From Roseovarius pelagicus (GTDB taxonomy: Bacteria > Pseudomonadota > Alphaproteobacteria > Rhodobacterales > Rhodobacteraceae), in contig NZ_CP106738.1 in assembly GCF_025639885.1 (NCBI RefSeq), forward strand, positions 558,001 through 622,000: DNA of 64,000 nucleotides. Direction: 5' to 3'. Of the stretch, positions 63,917 through 64,000 are shown one piece after another (position 1 is the first letter of the stretch; every line of letters begins with the position of its first letter). Made by a program: the position numbers and the translations under genes. The notes beneath the pieces were generated by a model. It searched no databases and was not told the origin of the DNA. It saw nothing but the letters and a program-made list of their open reading frames with translations.

Positions 63917-64000
63917 CGTGCCGAACCCTCTATTAGAAAACTGATTCTCAGTCTGAGGGATAATTTTTATATGAGTTGAGATTTTTGGACGCATCATGTC

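Overview
The window looks like chromosomal DNA of a marine-type alphaproteobacterium of the Roseobacter/Rhodobacteraceae group. This rests on recognised protein families, not on a database search: SH3-domain and DUF3489/DUF2924/large serine recombinase genes, several IS3-family remnants, a complete 2-aminoethylphosphonate (AEP) degradation cluster, LysR and GlxA-type AraC regulators, and moderately high GC codon use.

Layout. 1-5,042: a partial lipoprotein gene, an unknown membrane-anchored or secreted protein, gamma-glutamyltransferase, a 2-hydroxyacid dehydrogenase and an SH3-domain protein. 5,118-9,812: tRNA-Gln(TTG) with a promoter, then a mobile region holding a DUF3489-DUF2924-serine recombinase operon, a broken chromosomal gene and three partial IS3-family elements. 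9,814-34,664: a minus-strand run of 14 tightly overlapping reading frames. 34,763-36,480: half of an IS3-family element and a doubly truncated DNA methyltransferase. 37,219-44,510: a DUF454 protein and a small catabolic cluster (M29/NicX-like metalloenzyme, two carboxymuconolactone-decarboxylase-family proteins, LysR, Rieske oxygenase, polar amino-acid-type ABC importer). 44,562-58,158: AEP uptake and breakdown (ABC importer, NptA-type Na/Pi transporter, EamA transporter, PbfA-like enzyme, PhnY, PhnA, PhnW, LysR). 58,178-64,000: a FAH-family hydrolase, hydroxypyruvate isomerase-like protein, GlxA-type AraC regulator, LLM flavoenzyme and aldehyde dehydrogenase.

The most unusual part is the 25-kb operon at 9,814-34,664. 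It combines a classical MoxR AAA+/DUF58/VWA (Bat-like) set with a second, RavA-like MoxR ATPase, several proteins I do not recognise, small membrane proteins, and a predicted 2,786-residue single-pass protein whose long outer part ends in a peptidoglycan-binding domain. Nearly all genes overlap by 1-8 bases, so they are probably co-translated parts of one machine. I infer two AAA+ ATPases in the cytoplasm acting through VWA/DUF58 adaptors at the inner membrane, coupled to a giant periplasmic propeller-like protein that touches the cell wall. IS fragments on both sides suggest lateral acquisition. I cannot match this gene set to any named system.

In the AEP region PhnW, PhnY and PhnA would convert AEP through phosphonoacetaldehyde and phosphonoacetate to acetate and phosphate; the PbfA-like enzyme would feed hydroxylated AEP into the same route. 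The importer ATPase gene carries a one-base deletion in a G-tract. Intrinsic terminators between pbfA and phnY, and between the binding protein and ATPase genes, probably set expression ratios.
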